Assembly (NCBI GenBank): GCA_001627335.1
Contig: LUPK01000054.1
Span: forward strand, 1-64,000
Reading direction: 5' to 3'
From: Nocardioides sp. REDSEA-S33_B3
GTDB taxonomy: Bacteria > Actinomycetota > Actinomycetes > Propionibacteriales > Nocardioidaceae
Length of the DNA: 64,000 bases
Position 1 is the stretch's first letter, and each line of letters opens with the position of its first letter. The position numbers were made by a program, and so were the translations under genes. Below, one piece after another: positions 25,742 to 37,223 of this stretch. The notes under the pieces are model-generated. The model was not told where the DNA came from. It was given only the letters and a program-made list of their open reading frames with translations, and ran no database searches.

Positions 25742-27246
25742 ATGCACACCTCGGTCGACGTCTCGTCCACCATGCCCCCGGTCTGCGACTTCACCGTCTT
25801 CGGCGGCACCGGCGACCTCGCCCTGCGCAAGCTGCTGCCCGCGCTCTACCACCGTGACCTCGAGGGCCACCTGCCCGAGGACACCCGCATCGTCGGTGTC
25901 TCCCGCTCCGAGATCGACGACGAGGGTTACCGCACCGAGGTCCGCGCGGCGCTCGAGCGCTTCGTCGAGCCCGAGCTGCTCGAGGACGCCGCCGTCGAGC
26001 GGCTGCTCGGCCGCCTGCACCACCTGTGCCTGGACGCCGACACCGCCGAGGGCTGGCACCTGCTGCACGGCCTGCTCAAGGACCGCCCCCGCGAGGACGA
26101 GGCGGTCCGTGTCTTCTACCTCGCCGTCGCCCCGCGGCTCTTCGGCCCCACCTGCGAGCGGCTCGCCGAGATCGGCGTGGTCAACGAGCGCGCCCGCGTG
26201 GTGATGGAGAAGCCGATCGGCCACGACCTGGAGTCCGCGCGCGCGATCAATGACGCGGTCGGGTCGGTCTTCGCCGAGCATCAGGTCTTCCGCATCGACC
26301 ACTACCTCGGCAAGGAGAGCGTGCAGAACCTCCTCGTCACGCGCTTCGCCAACACCTTCCTCGAGCCGCTGTGGAACTCCCAGTGGGTCGACCACGTGCA
26401 GATCACCGTCTCCGAGACCGTCGGCGTCGGGTCGCGGGGTGGCTACTACGACCACGCCGGAGCGCTGCGCGACATGGTGCAGAACCACCTGCTGCAGCTG
26501 CTCTGCCTCGTGGCGATGGAGCCCCCGACGTACGTCGGTCGCGAGAACGTCCGTGACGAGAAGCTCAAGGTCCTCCAGGCGCTCAAGCCGCTCACGCCCG
26601 CCGACGTCGACCGCGACACCGTGCGCGGGCAGTACGTCGCCGGGCTGGTCGAGGGCGAGCGCGCGGCGTCGTACGTCGACGACCTGGGCGACCTCGTCGA
26701 GGAGCGCTCCGAGACCGAGACCTTCGTGGCGCTGAAGGCCGAGGTGCAGAACTGGCGCTGGGCCGGCGTGCCGTTCTACCTGCGCACCGGCAAGCGGATG
26801 GACCGCCGCGTCAGCGAGATCGTCGTGGTGTTCAAGGAGCCGCCGCACGCGATGTTCCCCGGCGCCGAGGGCGGGGCCACCGCCAACCGGCTGCACATCT
26901 GCGTCCAGCCCGACGAGGGCATGCGGCTGCACCTCACGGCCAAGGAGCCGGGCCCTGGCGGGATCCGGCTGCGGCCTGTTTCACTGGACCTCAGCTACGC
27001 CACGACCTTCGACCAACGCAGTCCGGAGGCCTACGAGCGGTTGCTGATGGACGTCGTCCGCGGCAACCCGACGCTGTTCATGCGCCGCGACGAGGTCGAG
27101 GCCGCCTGGTCCTGGGTGGCGCCGATCCTCGACCGCTGGGTGGAGTCGCCCGACCCGCCCCGCCGCTACCCCGCCGGCACCCCCGGCCCGTTCGCCGCCG
27201 CCGCGCTGCTCGAGCGCGACGGCCGATCCTGGCAGGAGACCGACCA

Positions 27247-27250
<4 letters not shown>
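25742..27250 (+). CDS. zwf: Glucose-6-phosphate 1-dehydrogenase
   Basis: A 502-residue enzyme that oxidises glucose 6-phosphate to 6-phosphogluconolactone with NADP+ or NAD+. Landmarks are the Rossmann loop [16 protein letters not shown] (about residues 20-35), [11 protein letters not shown], the active-site [15 protein letters not shown] and the C-terminal [17 protein letters not shown]. The frame opens upstream at 25667, but ATG 25742 follows the promoter and keeps the normal family length. It is the first gene of a zwf-edd-eda operon, so its product feeds the Entner-Doudoroff route. A lactonase gene (pgl) is absent here. Cofactor preference was not judged. Confidence 0.95.
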
Positions 27251-29155
<1,905 letters not shown>

Positions 29156-29163
<8 letters not shown>

Positions 29164-29791
29164 GACCCCCACCTCCTCCGGCTCCCTGCTCGACCTCGTG
29201 CCGGTCGTGCCCGTCGTCGTCATCGACGACCTCGACCACGCGGTCCCGCTGGCCCGCGCCCTGGTCGCCGGCGGGCTCCCGGTCATCGAGCTGACCCTGC
29301 GCACCCCGGTCGCCCTCGACGCCGTGCGCGCGATCGCGGCCGAGGTCCCCGAGATCACCCTCGGCGTCGGCACCGTCTGCACGCCCGCGCAGGCCGAGCA
29401 GGCCGCGGAGGCGGGGGCGGGGTTCCTGGTCTCGCCGGGCACCACGCCGACGCTGCTGGAGGCGATGCTCGGCACCGGGCTGCCGTTCCTCCCCGGCACC
29501 GCCACGGTCTCCGAGGTGCTCGCGGTCCTCGAGGCCGGGGTCACCGAGATGAAGTTCTTCCCCGCCGAGGCCTCCGGTGGCGCCGCCTACCTCAAGTCGT
29601 TGGCCTCGCCGCTGGCAGCCGCCCGCTTCTGCCCGACCGGCGGCATCACGGCGACCAGCGCAGCGTCGTACCTCTCGCTGCCGAACGTCGGCTGCGTCGG
29701 CGGCTCCTGGCTCACCCCGGCCGACGCCCTCGCCGCCGGTGACTGGGCCCGCGTCGAGACCCTCGCCCAGGAGGCTGCTGCCCTCCGCTGA
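29156..29791 (+). CDS. eda: KDPG aldolase (2-dehydro-3-deoxy-6-phosphogluconate aldolase)
   Basis: A 211-residue class I aldolase that splits KDPG into pyruvate and glyceraldehyde 3-phosphate. The fold is a TIM barrel with VIELTLRTP (catalytic Glu), [22 protein letters not shown] and [13 protein letters not shown], which holds the Schiff-base Lys. CPTGGIT binds phosphate. It overlaps edd by 8 nt and ends the operon, and is followed by three copies of a 22-bp repeat. With zwf and edd it completes the route from glucose 6-phosphate, apart from a lactonase. Confidence 0.95.
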
Positions 29792-29794
29792 CCG

Positions 29795-29860
29795 CCGAGA
29801 GGTCGCTGGCGCACGGCCGAGAGGTCGCTGGCGCACGGCCGAGAGGTCGCTGGCGCACGG
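29795..29860. repeat. Three tandem copies of a 22-bp repeat
   Basis: Three identical 22-bp units (29795-29816, 29817-29838, 29839-29860) begin CCGAGAGGTCGCTGG and end CGCACGG. They fill the gap between the convergent eda and glycosyltransferase genes. Each unit is the reverse complement of the 16174-16217 unit with one substitution. Confidence 0.92.
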
Positions 29861-29863
29861 TGG

Positions 29864-31015
29864 TCAGGCCGAGGCGCGGACCAGGCCGGTGAGGCCGGTG
29901 ACCTCCGCGTGCACCGCCAGCATGGCCTCGGTCGCCGCCGACCATGGGTAGCGCTCGGCCCGTCGTCGGGCACCGGCACGCAGGTGGTCACGCGGCCGGG
30001 CGGTGAGGTCGAGGACGGCGTCCGCCAGCGCCACCGGGTACGGCGCAGCCCAGCCTCCTGAGGTGACGTCCACGAGCTCGCGGGCACCTCCTCGGTCCGC
30101 GGTCACGACGGGTGTCCCGCAGGCCAGCGCCTCGAGCACCGCGAGGCCGAAGGTCTCGCCCGGGCAGACCGACAGGGCGACGTCCGCCTCGGCGATCCGT
30201 CTGCGCAGGGCATCGCGCCCCGCCACGAAGCCGTGGAACGTCACCGGGGCCGACCCGGCGACGGCGCGCAGCTCCTCGAGGTACGGCCCCTCGCCGTAGA
30301 CGTCGAGCCGGACGGGGACGCCGCGCCGGTGCAGCTCGACCGCGGTGGCGACGGCGAGGTGCGGTGACTTCTCCCGGGAGAGCCGGCCCACGTGCACCAG
30401 CCGCAGCACGCCGGCGTCGCGGGGGCCGGTGTCGCGCTGGCGGGAGGGGACGGGGCGGAAGGTTTTCAGGTCGACCCCGAGCGGCACCCTGGTGACGGGG
30501 CAGCGCGCGGAGGCGGCCACGGAGCGGAACTCCCGCTCGGCGTACCCCGAGGTCACCACGAGCCGGTCGACCGAGCGGACCACGACACGGTTGAGCAGGG
30601 CGATGGGGGCGCGGGCGGAGGTGTCGAGCCCGGTGCGCATCGCGAGCATGTCGCCGAGCCGCTCGTGGGAGAGCAGCACGGTCGCGACGCCCTGGCGTCG
30701 GGCCCACATCGCCACGGGCAGCAGGGTCGTCTTGTCGTGCAGCTCGACCGAGGTGGGGGCGAATCGCTCGAGGGCGTCGACGACGCGCCAGGGCTCGACG
30801 ATGAGGCGGTAGCCACCGCCCACGCGCGGGGCCCGCACCGACACGACGGTGCCCGCCTCGGTCTCCTCGACGGCATCGGTCGGACCGGGGACGACCAGCA
30901 GGCGCTCGACGCCGGCGTCGGCGTACCCCTGTCCCATCGCCGCCACCGCGGTCCTCACCCCGCCCGAGGCGGGGCCGATGAAGTTGGCGAGCTGGGCGAT
31001 ACGCACGGCGCACAC
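29864..31015 (-). CDS. GT4 family glycosyltransferase
   Basis: A 383-residue GT-B glycosyltransferase. The N-terminal acceptor domain starts RIAQLANFIGPASGGVRTAV, typical of GT4. The donor domain begins near residue 205 with LRLVHVGRLSREKSPHLAV. The E-x7-E type motif is in CPGETFGLAVLEALACGTPVV. It resembles mannosyltransferases of the PimA/MgtA type, but donor and acceptor cannot be read from sequence. The GTG at 31015 is the longest start; GTG 31006, with AGGG closer upstream, is equally possible. It stands alone. Confidence 0.85.
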   Translation of the reverse strand: MCAVRIAQLANFIGPASGGVRTAVAAMGQGYADAGVERLLVVPGPTDAVEETEAGTVVSVRAPRVGGGYRLIVEPWRVVDALERFAPTSVELHDKTTLLPVAMWARRQGVATVLLSHERLGDMLAMRTGLDTSARAPIALLNRVVVRSVDRLVVTSGYAEREFRSVAASARCPVTRVPLGVDLKTFRPVPSRQRDTGPRDAGVLRLVHVGRLSREKSPHLAVATAVELHRRGVPVRLDVYGEGPYLEELRAVAGSAPVTFHGFVAGRDALRRRIAEADVALSVCPGETFGLAVLEALACGTPVVTADRGGARELVDVTSGGWAAPYPVALADAVLDLTARPRDHLRAGARRRAERYPWSAATEAMLAVHAEVTGLTGLVRASA

Positions 31016-31062
31016 CCTGGCGCCGTCGGGTGAACGGACGGCGACCCTGCCGTGGATGGCCG

Positions 31063-31093
31063 GCGAGCGCTGAGCCGCAGGCTCAGCGCTCGT
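31063..31093 (-). terminator. Hairpin terminator
   Basis: A 14-bp stem (31063-31076 with 31080-31093, core AGCGCTGAGCC, one G-T pair at its base) with a 3-nt GCA loop lies downstream of the leftward secreted-protein gene and upstream of the glycosyltransferase gene. It would separate the two transcripts. Confidence 0.7.
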
Positions 31094-31135
31094 CGCACCG
31101 TGGGTCCGGACCCGATCAGCGGGCCCGGCTGGGGG

Positions 31136-32275
31136 TCAGCAGGTGATGCCGCCCTTGGGGACCTTGACCTTGGTCTGCAGCGGGGCGACGGCCACGTCGG
31201 CGATCGTGACGCCGCCGAGGGTGACGACCAGGCGCAGCGTGACGGACTTGGCCTTGGCCAACCGGCCGTTCTCGCTCACCTTCTCGTTGATGACGCCGGG
31301 GAACTGGATGGTGAGCCCCAGCAACGGGTTGGCCGGGATGCCGATCTCGGCGGGGGCGCCGTCGGTCGGGATCGGGACGGGCGAGCCGTCGGGGCCGGTG
31401 ATCTCCAGCACGGCGGGGGTGTAGGTGATCTTGGCCTTGCCGGGTCGGCCGGTCGCGGTGGCGACCATCTTCGGGTCGGACACGACCTCGATGCTCACCA
31501 TGTCGCCGAAGAGCCCCAGGTCGGCCAGCCCGGTCGTGGCGACGGCCTTGAGCCCGGCCTTCTTCTTCTTGGGCAGGTAGGCGGTCTTCTGCGTCGCCGA
31601 GACGGTGCCGTCCAGGCCCAGCAGCGCGCCGAACCCGGGGATCACGCTGGGCAGCACGGCCAGGTCGGCGGTCGAGGAGCTCGAGGACGTGACGGTCTTG
31701 CCACCGGGCACGCACGTCCTGGGGCCGTTCCAGCGCGCCTTCGTCTCGCCGGTGGACACCCCCAGGGTCAGCAGCGGCGCGGCCGGCACCGGCACGAGCG
31801 TCTGCGACGGCACCTCCTCCTTGCCCTTCTCCGGGCCCGCCTTCGCGACCATCCCGGTGAGGAGGCCGGAGAGATCGGTGTCGGCGAGGCCGCGGCCGCC
31901 GAGCGTCTTGGAGGTGGAGACGGCCTTCGAGGCCTTGCGGGTGTTGATGTTCGCCGCGGCGCGACCGACGCGCAGGTCGATGACCTTGTCGCCCTCGACG
32001 CCGGGGGCCTGGTCGAGCACGATCGCGCGCAGCACCTGGGCGCCGACCTTGGCGCGGTGGTGGTACTTCTGCGTGCCCTTCTTCTTGTTCTTCTTCTTGC
32101 CGGCGCGGGCGGCGGGTACGTCGACGGTCGCGACCGGGGCCGTGGCGGCCGGGCCGGTCGGCGCGGCGGCACCGGCGGAGGTGCCGCTCGCCGCGAGGAC
32201 GGGCAGGGCGGTGATCAGCGCGGTCGAGACGGCCAGGGCCGTCCGGCGCACCGTGGCGGCGGCGTGCGGGGTCAT
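31136..32275 (-). CDS. Secreted protein of unknown function with Lys-rich linker
   Basis: A 379-residue exported protein I cannot assign to a family. A signal peptide spans about residues 1-37 (RRTALAVSTALITALPVLA, cleavage near SAGA). A basic patch follows (GKKKNKKKGTQKYHH, about residues 59-73). The rest is beta-rich and regular, with repeated LRVGRAAANINTRKA-like and IEVVSDPKMVATA-like strands and Pro-rich turns, as in cell-surface adhesin-type modules. The protein ends in GGITC, with Cys as the very last residue. ATG 32275 has AGGAGG four bases upstream. It is flanked by a terminator and by a divergent DUF1905 gene. Confidence 0.75.
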   Translation of the reverse strand: MTPHAAATVRRTALAVSTALITALPVLAASGTSAGAAAPTGPAATAPVATVDVPAARAGKKKNKKKGTQKYHHRAKVGAQVLRAIVLDQAPGVEGDKVIDLRVGRAAANINTRKASKAVSTSKTLGGRGLADTDLSGLLTGMVAKAGPEKGKEEVPSQTLVPVPAAPLLTLGVSTGETKARWNGPRTCVPGGKTVTSSSSSTADLAVLPSVIPGFGALLGLDGTVSATQKTAYLPKKKKAGLKAVATTGLADLGLFGDMVSIEVVSDPKMVATATGRPGKAKITYTPAVLEITGPDGSPVPIPTDGAPAEIGIPANPLLGLTIQFPGVINEKVSENGRLAKAKSVTLRLVVTLGGVTIADVAVAPLQTKVKVPKGGITC

Positions 32276-32435
32276 CAGACCTCCTGGGGTGCTGGGAGGG
32301 GCTGGGGGGGTCCGTCCATGGTCACCCGTAGGGGCGCGGGGCCCGGGCAGGTTCTCGCCCCGCGGACCGCTGGTCTGGACAGATACCCCCGTTCGTACGC
32401 CTGGAGGGGGCCGGCTGTCGGTGGCGCAGGTCACG

Positions 32436-32762
32436 ATGACCCGGGTGGAGAGCGCAGCGGCGGGCGGGGAGCGCGACGGGGTCGGCACGTGGGAGTTCGA
32501 GGCCGAGCCCTGGCCCTACGAGACCGGGTCGTGGGTCTTCGTCACGCTGCCCGAGGACGTCGACGAGGAGGTCCGGCTGCTCGGCGGCCCGCGACGGGGC
32601 TTCGGCTCGGTGCGGGTGGAGGTCAGCTGCGGCTCGAGCACCTGGTCGACGGCGGTGTTCCCCTCGGCCGACGGGTTCGTGCTGCCGCTCAAGGCGGCGG
32701 TGCGCCGCGCCGAGCTCCTCGAGGTCGGGAGCCCGGCGCGGTTCACGCTGCGGCTGCTGTGA
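32436..32762 (+). CDS. DUF1905 domain protein
   Basis: A 108-residue protein that consists of a single DUF1905 beta-barrel domain: WPYETGSWVFVTLPEDVDEEV, then GFGSVRVEVSCGSSTW, FPSADGFVLPLKAAVRRAE and FTLRLL. The role of the family is unknown. ATG 32436 is used; GTG 32421, ten bases after GGAGGGGG, would add five residues and is as good. Its stop codon lies within a 15-bp tandem repeat. Confidence 0.75.
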   Translation: MTRVESAAAGGERDGVGTWEFEAEPWPYETGSWVFVTLPEDVDEEVRLLGGPRRGFGSVRVEVSCGSSTWSTAVFPSADGFVLPLKAAVRRAELLEVGSPARFTLRLL

Positions 32763-32822
32763 GCCGGGCTGCTGTGAGCCGGGCTGCTGTGAGCCCGGCA
32801 GCCGTGAACCCGGCAGCCGTCA
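32752..32822. repeat. 15-bp tandem repeat with hairpin at a convergent junction
   Basis: Three near-identical 15-bp units (GGCTGCTGTGAGCCG type) run from 32752 to 32796, with two degenerate ones after. The stop codon of the DUF1905 gene lies in the first. Part of it folds as GCCGGGCT (32778-32785) with AGCCCGGC (32792-32799). It lies between convergent genes and may act as terminator. Confidence 0.6.
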
Positions 32823-32837
32823 TGGTGGAGGGAGTCC

Positions 32838-33662
32838 TCAGCCGACGACCGGCTGACCGGTGAGCCGCTTGTAGGTGAAGGCGGTGCCCAGGTAGATCAC
32901 CGGGAAGGCCACCAGCAGGCCGAGCAGGCACGCGAGGGCGCCGGCGACGGCCAGGCCGAAGCAGGTCAGCATCCACAGCAGCACGGTGCCGAGGTTGTCC
33001 TTGACCAGCGAGACGCTGGCCTTCAGCGCCCCGACGGCGTCGAGCTCGGGACGGTCGACCAGGAAGTAGACGCTGAACGCGGTGAGCACGATCGCGACGA
33101 GTCCCGGCAGCACGCACAGGATCAGGCCCACGGTGATGAGGAGACCGTTGATCAGGCCGAGCAGCAGCACCTGCGGCAGCTTCGGCGGCTGGAAGAGGGC
33201 CATGATGAAGTCCGAGCGGATGCCGCGGCCCTCGGTGAGGTCCAGGGCGCCGCGGATGACGCCGGCGCTGAGCACGGTGCTCACGACCCAGCCCAGCACG
33301 CCGAACACCAGCGTCAGGACGACGTTGTCGCCGAAGACCGAGCTGAGGCCCTGGAAGGCTCCGTTGACGATGAAGAGGACCAGCATCGCCAGCAGGATCG
33401 GCCCGAGGTTGGCCTTGAAGGTGCGCCAGCCGAAGGAGACGGCGTCACCGACCCGCCACTCGGGGGCCGGCGCCCCGCCGTACCCGCCGCCGTAGCCCCC
33501 ACCGGCCGGAGGACCCGGCGGGGGCGGCGTGCCGTAGCCACCGCCGTACCCACCGCCGTCCCCGTACCCACCGCCGGGCGGCGGGGGAGGCGGGGTCTGG
33601 CCGTAGTCGGGGCCGGAGCCACCGGGCTCACCGGGCGGGTAGGGCGGGGGTGTGCTCGACAT
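32838..33662 (-). CDS. Integral membrane protein with Pro/Gly-rich N-terminus
   Basis: A 274-residue membrane protein. The first 70 residues are a low-complexity Pro/Gly/Tyr tail (GGYGGGYG and PPPPPPGGG runs). Then comes VGDAVSFGWRTFKANLGPILLAML and five or six hydrophobic helices, with GLILCVLPGLVAIVLTAF in the middle. The layout resembles DUF975-like or glycerophosphodiester-phosphodiesterase-membrane-domain proteins, which are of unknown role. ATG 33662 has AGGAGG in its leader. It is a single gene. Confidence 0.75.
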   Translation of the reverse strand: MSSTPPPYPPGEPGGSGPDYGQTPPPPPPGGGYGDGGGYGGGYGTPPPPGPPAGGGYGGGYGGAPAPEWRVGDAVSFGWRTFKANLGPILLAMLVLFIVNGAFQGLSSVFGDNVVLTLVFGVLGWVVSTVLSAGVIRGALDLTEGRGIRSDFIMALFQPPKLPQVLLLGLINGLLITVGLILCVLPGLVAIVLTAFSVYFLVDRPELDAVGALKASVSLVKDNLGTVLLWMLTCFGLAVAGALACLLGLLVAFPVIYLGTAFTYKRLTGQPVVG

Positions 33663-33801
33663 GTGTTCCTCCTCGACGTCTGTGGTCGGCCACGCTAGCG
33701 GTCCGGAACCTCGGCGCGCACGCGTGTTCGCGGCACCCGCGCCCGCGACGCGCGCCGCACGGGGTGGACCTGCGCGACCGCCGGCCGCGCATGATGGGGG
33801 C

Positions 33802-36231
33802 ATGCCGCTCCGATGGAACCGCTCCGCGCCCCGCGACGACCTCGACGAGCGCGAGCTGCACGTCGGCGAGCCCGAGGACCACGCCGCGGGCCCGACCGCG
33901 GTGGCGGTCGCCATGAAGCGTGCGGTGGAGCAGATGGGTCCGGTCCGCACCGCCCGCACGCTGCTCAAGCTCAACCAGGTCGACGGCTTCGACTGCCAGG
34001 GCTGTGCCTGGCCGGACCCGGACGCGGGCCACCGGCACACCGCGGAGTTCTGCGAGAACGGCGCCAAGGCCGTCACCGAGGAGGCCACGCTGCGTCGGCT
34101 CGACCGGCGCTTCTTCGCCGAGCACCCGGTCGCGGAGCTGGCCGAGCGCACCGACTTCTGGCTGGGCCAGCAGGGACGGCTGACCGAGCCGATGGTGCTG
34201 CGTCCCGGCGGCACGCACTACGAGCCGATCGGCTGGGAGGAGGCCTTCGAGACGATCGGCTCGCACCTGCGCGACCTCGCCAGCCCCGACGAGGCGATCT
34301 TCTACACCTCCGGCAAGACCTCCAACGAGGCGGCGTTCGCCTACCAGCTGCTGGCCCGCTCGTTCGGCACCAACAACCTCCCCGACTGCTCCAACATGTG
34401 CCACGAGTCGACGTCGGTCGGCCTGGCCGAGTCCATCGGCATCGGCAAGGGCTCGGTCAGCCTGCACGACGTCGAGACCGCCGAGCTGATCGTGGTGGCC
34501 GGCCAGAACCCCGGCACCAACCACCCGCGGATGCTCTCGGCGCTGGAGAGGGCCAAGCGCGGCGGCGCCCGCATCCTGGCCATCAACCCGCTGCGCGAGG
34601 CCGGGCTGGTCCGGTTCAAGAACCCCCAGAACCCGCGCGGCGTCGTCGGGCGCGGCACCGACCTCGCCGACCTGCACCTGCCGGTCCGGGTCAACGGCGA
34701 CCTGGCGCTGTTCCAGGCGATCGGGGCGCTGCTGCTGGCGTGGGACGCCCTCGACCACGACTTCATCGAGCAGCACACCCACGGCTTCGAGGAGTACGCC
34801 GCGCACCTGCGCGACCTCGACTGGGACGCCGTCCTCGCCGCGACCGGGCTGTCGCGCGCGCAGATCGAGGAGGCGGCCGGCATGTTCCGCGACTCCTCGG
34901 CGACGGTGCTGTGCTGGGCGATGGGCATCACCCAGCACCGCAACGCGGTGGCGACGGTCAAGGAGATCGCCAACGTCGCCTTCCTGCAGGGCAACATCGG
35001 CAAGCCGGGCGCGGGGCTGTGCCCGGTTCGCGGCCACTCCAACGTCCAGGGCGACCGCACCATGGGCATCTGGGAGCGCTCCCCGGAGCACTTCCTGCAG
35101 GCCGTCGAGGACGAGTTCGGCATCCCCGTGCCGCGCCGCCACGGCTTCGACTCCGTCGCCTCGGTCACCGCGCTGCACGAGGGCGACGCCTCGGTCTTCA
35201 TCGGGATGGGCGGCAACTTCGTGGCCGCGATCTCCGACACCTCCGTCACCGAGGAGGCGTTCCGCCGGGCCGCGCTCACCGTGCACGTCTCGACCAAGCT
35301 CAACCGCTCTCACGTGGTGCACGGCCGCACCGCGCTGATCCTCCCGGCGCTGGGTCGCAGCGAGCGCGACCTGACCGGCGGCCGGAAGCAGCGGGTCACC
35401 GTCGAGGACTCGATGTCAGCGGTGCACGCGTCCCACGGGCCGCTCGAGCCCGCCTCGGAGCACCTGCGCTCGGAGGTCGACATCATCTGCGGGATCGCGC
35501 TGGCCACGCTCGGCCGTGACCATGCCGTCCCGTGGGAGGAGCTGCGCTCGGACTACACCGAGATCCGGCACCGGATCGCCCGGGTGGTGCCCGGCGCGGC
35601 GGCGTACGCCGAGAAGGTCGACCAGCCGGGTGGCTTCGTGCTCCCGCACCCGCCCCGCGACAGCCGCACCTTCCCCACCCCGCAGGAGCGCGCGGTCTTC
35701 GCGGTGAGCCCCCTCGACGTGCTGCACGTCCCCGAGGGGCGGCTGCTGCTGCAGACCATGCGCAGCCACGACCAGTTCAACACCACGATCTACGGGCTTG
35801 ACGACCGCTACCGCGGGGTGCGCAACGGCCGCCGCGTCGTCTTCGTCCACCCCGAGGACATCACCGCGCTCGGCTTCACCGACGGCGACCTGGTCGACCT
35901 GGTCAGCGAGTGGCGGGACCCCGACGCCTCCGAGGCGGCCGAGGCAGGCGACGCGGGCCTCGTCGAGCGCTGCGCCCCGGCGTTCCGGATCGTCTCCTAC
36001 GACCAGCCCCGCGGGTGCGCCGCCGCCTACTACCCGGAGACCAACCCGCTCATCCCGCTGGCCTCGACCGCGCTGGGCAGCAACACCCCGACCTCGAAGT
36101 CCGTGGTCGTGCGGCTGGAGCCGGCCACGCACGACGCCTCGCGACGCTGGGCCAGCGACGCCGGCCACGTCGTGCCGTCGGGTCGCGGCGACGAGGACAA
36201 GCGCACCGTCGAGCCGGACCAGCTCTCGTGA
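33802..36231 (+). CDS. FdhF/YdeP family molybdopterin oxidoreductase
   Basis: An 809-residue molybdenum enzyme of the YdeP branch of the DMSO reductase superfamily. The N-terminal FDCQGCAWPDP (two Cys) and EFCENGAK are the iron-sulfur-type region of this branch. The molybdopterin region has FYTSGKTSNEAAFAYQL, NNLPDCSNMCHESTSVGL and VVAGQNPGTNHPRM. The C-terminal ADHDC-like domain (LLLQTMRSHDQFNTTIYG) binds the second pterin. There is no selenocysteine and no Tat signal, so it is cytoplasmic. The real reaction of YdeP proteins is uncertain; formate oxidation is only a name. It is the first gene of a run whose members overlap by 4 nt. Confidence 0.87.
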   Translation: MPLRWNRSAPRDDLDERELHVGEPEDHAAGPTAVAVAMKRAVEQMGPVRTARTLLKLNQVDGFDCQGCAWPDPDAGHRHTAEFCENGAKAVTEEATLRRLDRRFFAEHPVAELAERTDFWLGQQGRLTEPMVLRPGGTHYEPIGWEEAFETIGSHLRDLASPDEAIFYTSGKTSNEAAFAYQLLARSFGTNNLPDCSNMCHESTSVGLAESIGIGKGSVSLHDVETAELIVVAGQNPGTNHPRMLSALERAKRGGARILAINPLREAGLVRFKNPQNPRGVVGRGTDLADLHLPVRVNGDLALFQAIGALLLAWDALDHDFIEQHTHGFEEYAAHLRDLDWDAVLAATGLSRAQIEEAAGMFRDSSATVLCWAMGITQHRNAVATVKEIANVAFLQGNIGKPGAGLCPVRGHSNVQGDRTMGIWERSPEHFLQAVEDEFGIPVPRRHGFDSVASVTALHEGDASVFIGMGGNFVAAISDTSVTEEAFRRAALTVHVSTKLNRSHVVHGRTALILPALGRSERDLTGGRKQRVTVEDSMSAVHASHGPLEPASEHLRSEVDIICGIALATLGRDHAVPWEELRSDYTEIRHRIARVVPGAAAYAEKVDQPGGFVLPHPPRDSRTFPTPQERAVFAVSPLDVLHVPEGRLLLQTMRSHDQFNTTIYGLDDRYRGVRNGRRVVFVHPEDITALGFTDGDLVDLVSEWRDPDASEAAEAGDAGLVERCAPAFRIVSYDQPRGCAAAYYPETNPLIPLASTALGSNTPTSKSVVVRLEPATHDASRRWASDAGHVVPSGRGDEDKRTVEPDQLS

Positions 36232-37223
36232 CGCGGCTCGACCGGCCCTCCGACGAGGTCGAGTGCCGGGGCAGCACCGACCCGGTGGCCGGGGTGCTGA
36301 CGGCGCGCGAGGTGCCGTTGGGCGGCCCGCGGGCGATGACCGTGCGGCGTACCCTCCCCCAGCGCGAGCGCACCATGATCGGGGCGTGGTGCTTCGTTGA
36401 CCACTACGGGCCCGACGCCGTCGCCGAGACCGGCGGCATGACCGTCGCCCCGCACCCCCACACGGGGCTGCAGACGGTCTCGTGGCTGTTCACCGGTGAG
36501 ATCGAGCACCGCGACTCCGCCGGCAACCACGCGATGGTGCGACCCGGCGAGCTGAACCTGATGACCGCCGGCCGCGGCATCTCCCACTCCGAGGTCTCCA
36601 CTCCCGACACCGAGATCCTGCACGGCGCCCAGCTGTGGGTGGCGCTGCCGCAGGCCGAGCGCGGCACCGACCCGGGCTTCCGTCACTTCGCCCCCGACCC
36701 GGTCGAGGGACCGGGGTGGACGGCGCGGGTCTTCCTCGGGTCGCTGCTGGGCAGCACGTCGCCGGTCCCGACGTTCTCCCCGTTGGTGGGTGCCGAGCTG
36801 CTGCTGGAGCCCGGCACCTCGCTGGACCTCGACGTCGACCCGACCCACGAGCACGGGCTGCTCCTCGACGCGGGCTCGCTGCGGGTCGACGGGGCCACCG
36901 CGGGCCCCTCCGACCTGCTCCACGTCCCCCTGGGTCGTACGACGCTGAGGCTCGTCGCCGGGGACGACCCGGTCCGGGCGCTGGTGCTCGGGGGCGAGCC
37001 GCTGGGCGAGGCGATCGTGATGTTCTGGAACTTCATCGGCTCCAGCCACGACGAGGTCGCGGCGTACCGCGCGGAGTGGCAGGCCCAGATCACCCGTGAC
37101 GGCGAGGTCGTGGGCGACTCCCAGGAGGTCGCGGAGGGCCGCTTCGGGACCGTGGTCGGCGACCACCTGGCCCCCATCCCCGCGCCGGTGCTCCCCAACG
37201 CCCGGCTCAAGGAGCGCCGGTGA
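36228..37223 (+). CDS. Pirin family protein
   Basis: A 331-residue bicupin of the pirin family. The N-terminal cupin has MIGAWCFVDHYGP and APHPHTGLQTVSWLFTGEIEHRDSAG, with the His residues that bind iron, then GRGISHSE. Pirins are metal-binding proteins with quercetinase or redox-sensing roles; which applies is unknown. GTG 36228 overlaps the YdeP stop (GTGA), and its stop overlaps the Tag start. Translation is thus coupled to the molybdoenzyme. Confidence 0.88.
   Translation: MTRLDRPSDEVECRGSTDPVAGVLTAREVPLGGPRAMTVRRTLPQRERTMIGAWCFVDHYGPDAVAETGGMTVAPHPHTGLQTVSWLFTGEIEHRDSAGNHAMVRPGELNLMTAGRGISHSEVSTPDTEILHGAQLWVALPQAERGTDPGFRHFAPDPVEGPGWTARVFLGSLLGSTSPVPTFSPLVGAELLLEPGTSLDLDVDPTHEHGLLLDAGSLRVDGATAGPSDLLHVPLGRTTLRLVAGDDPVRALVLGGEPLGEAIVMFWNFIGSSHDEVAAYRAEWQAQITRDGEVVGDSQEVAEGRFGTVVGDHLAPIPAPVLPNARLKERR

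Noticed and set aside
33802..36231. True formate dehydrogenase
   Set aside because: No selenocysteine or catalytic Cys context of FdhF and no electron-transfer subunits nearby; the sequence fits the YdeP branch whose reaction is uncertain.
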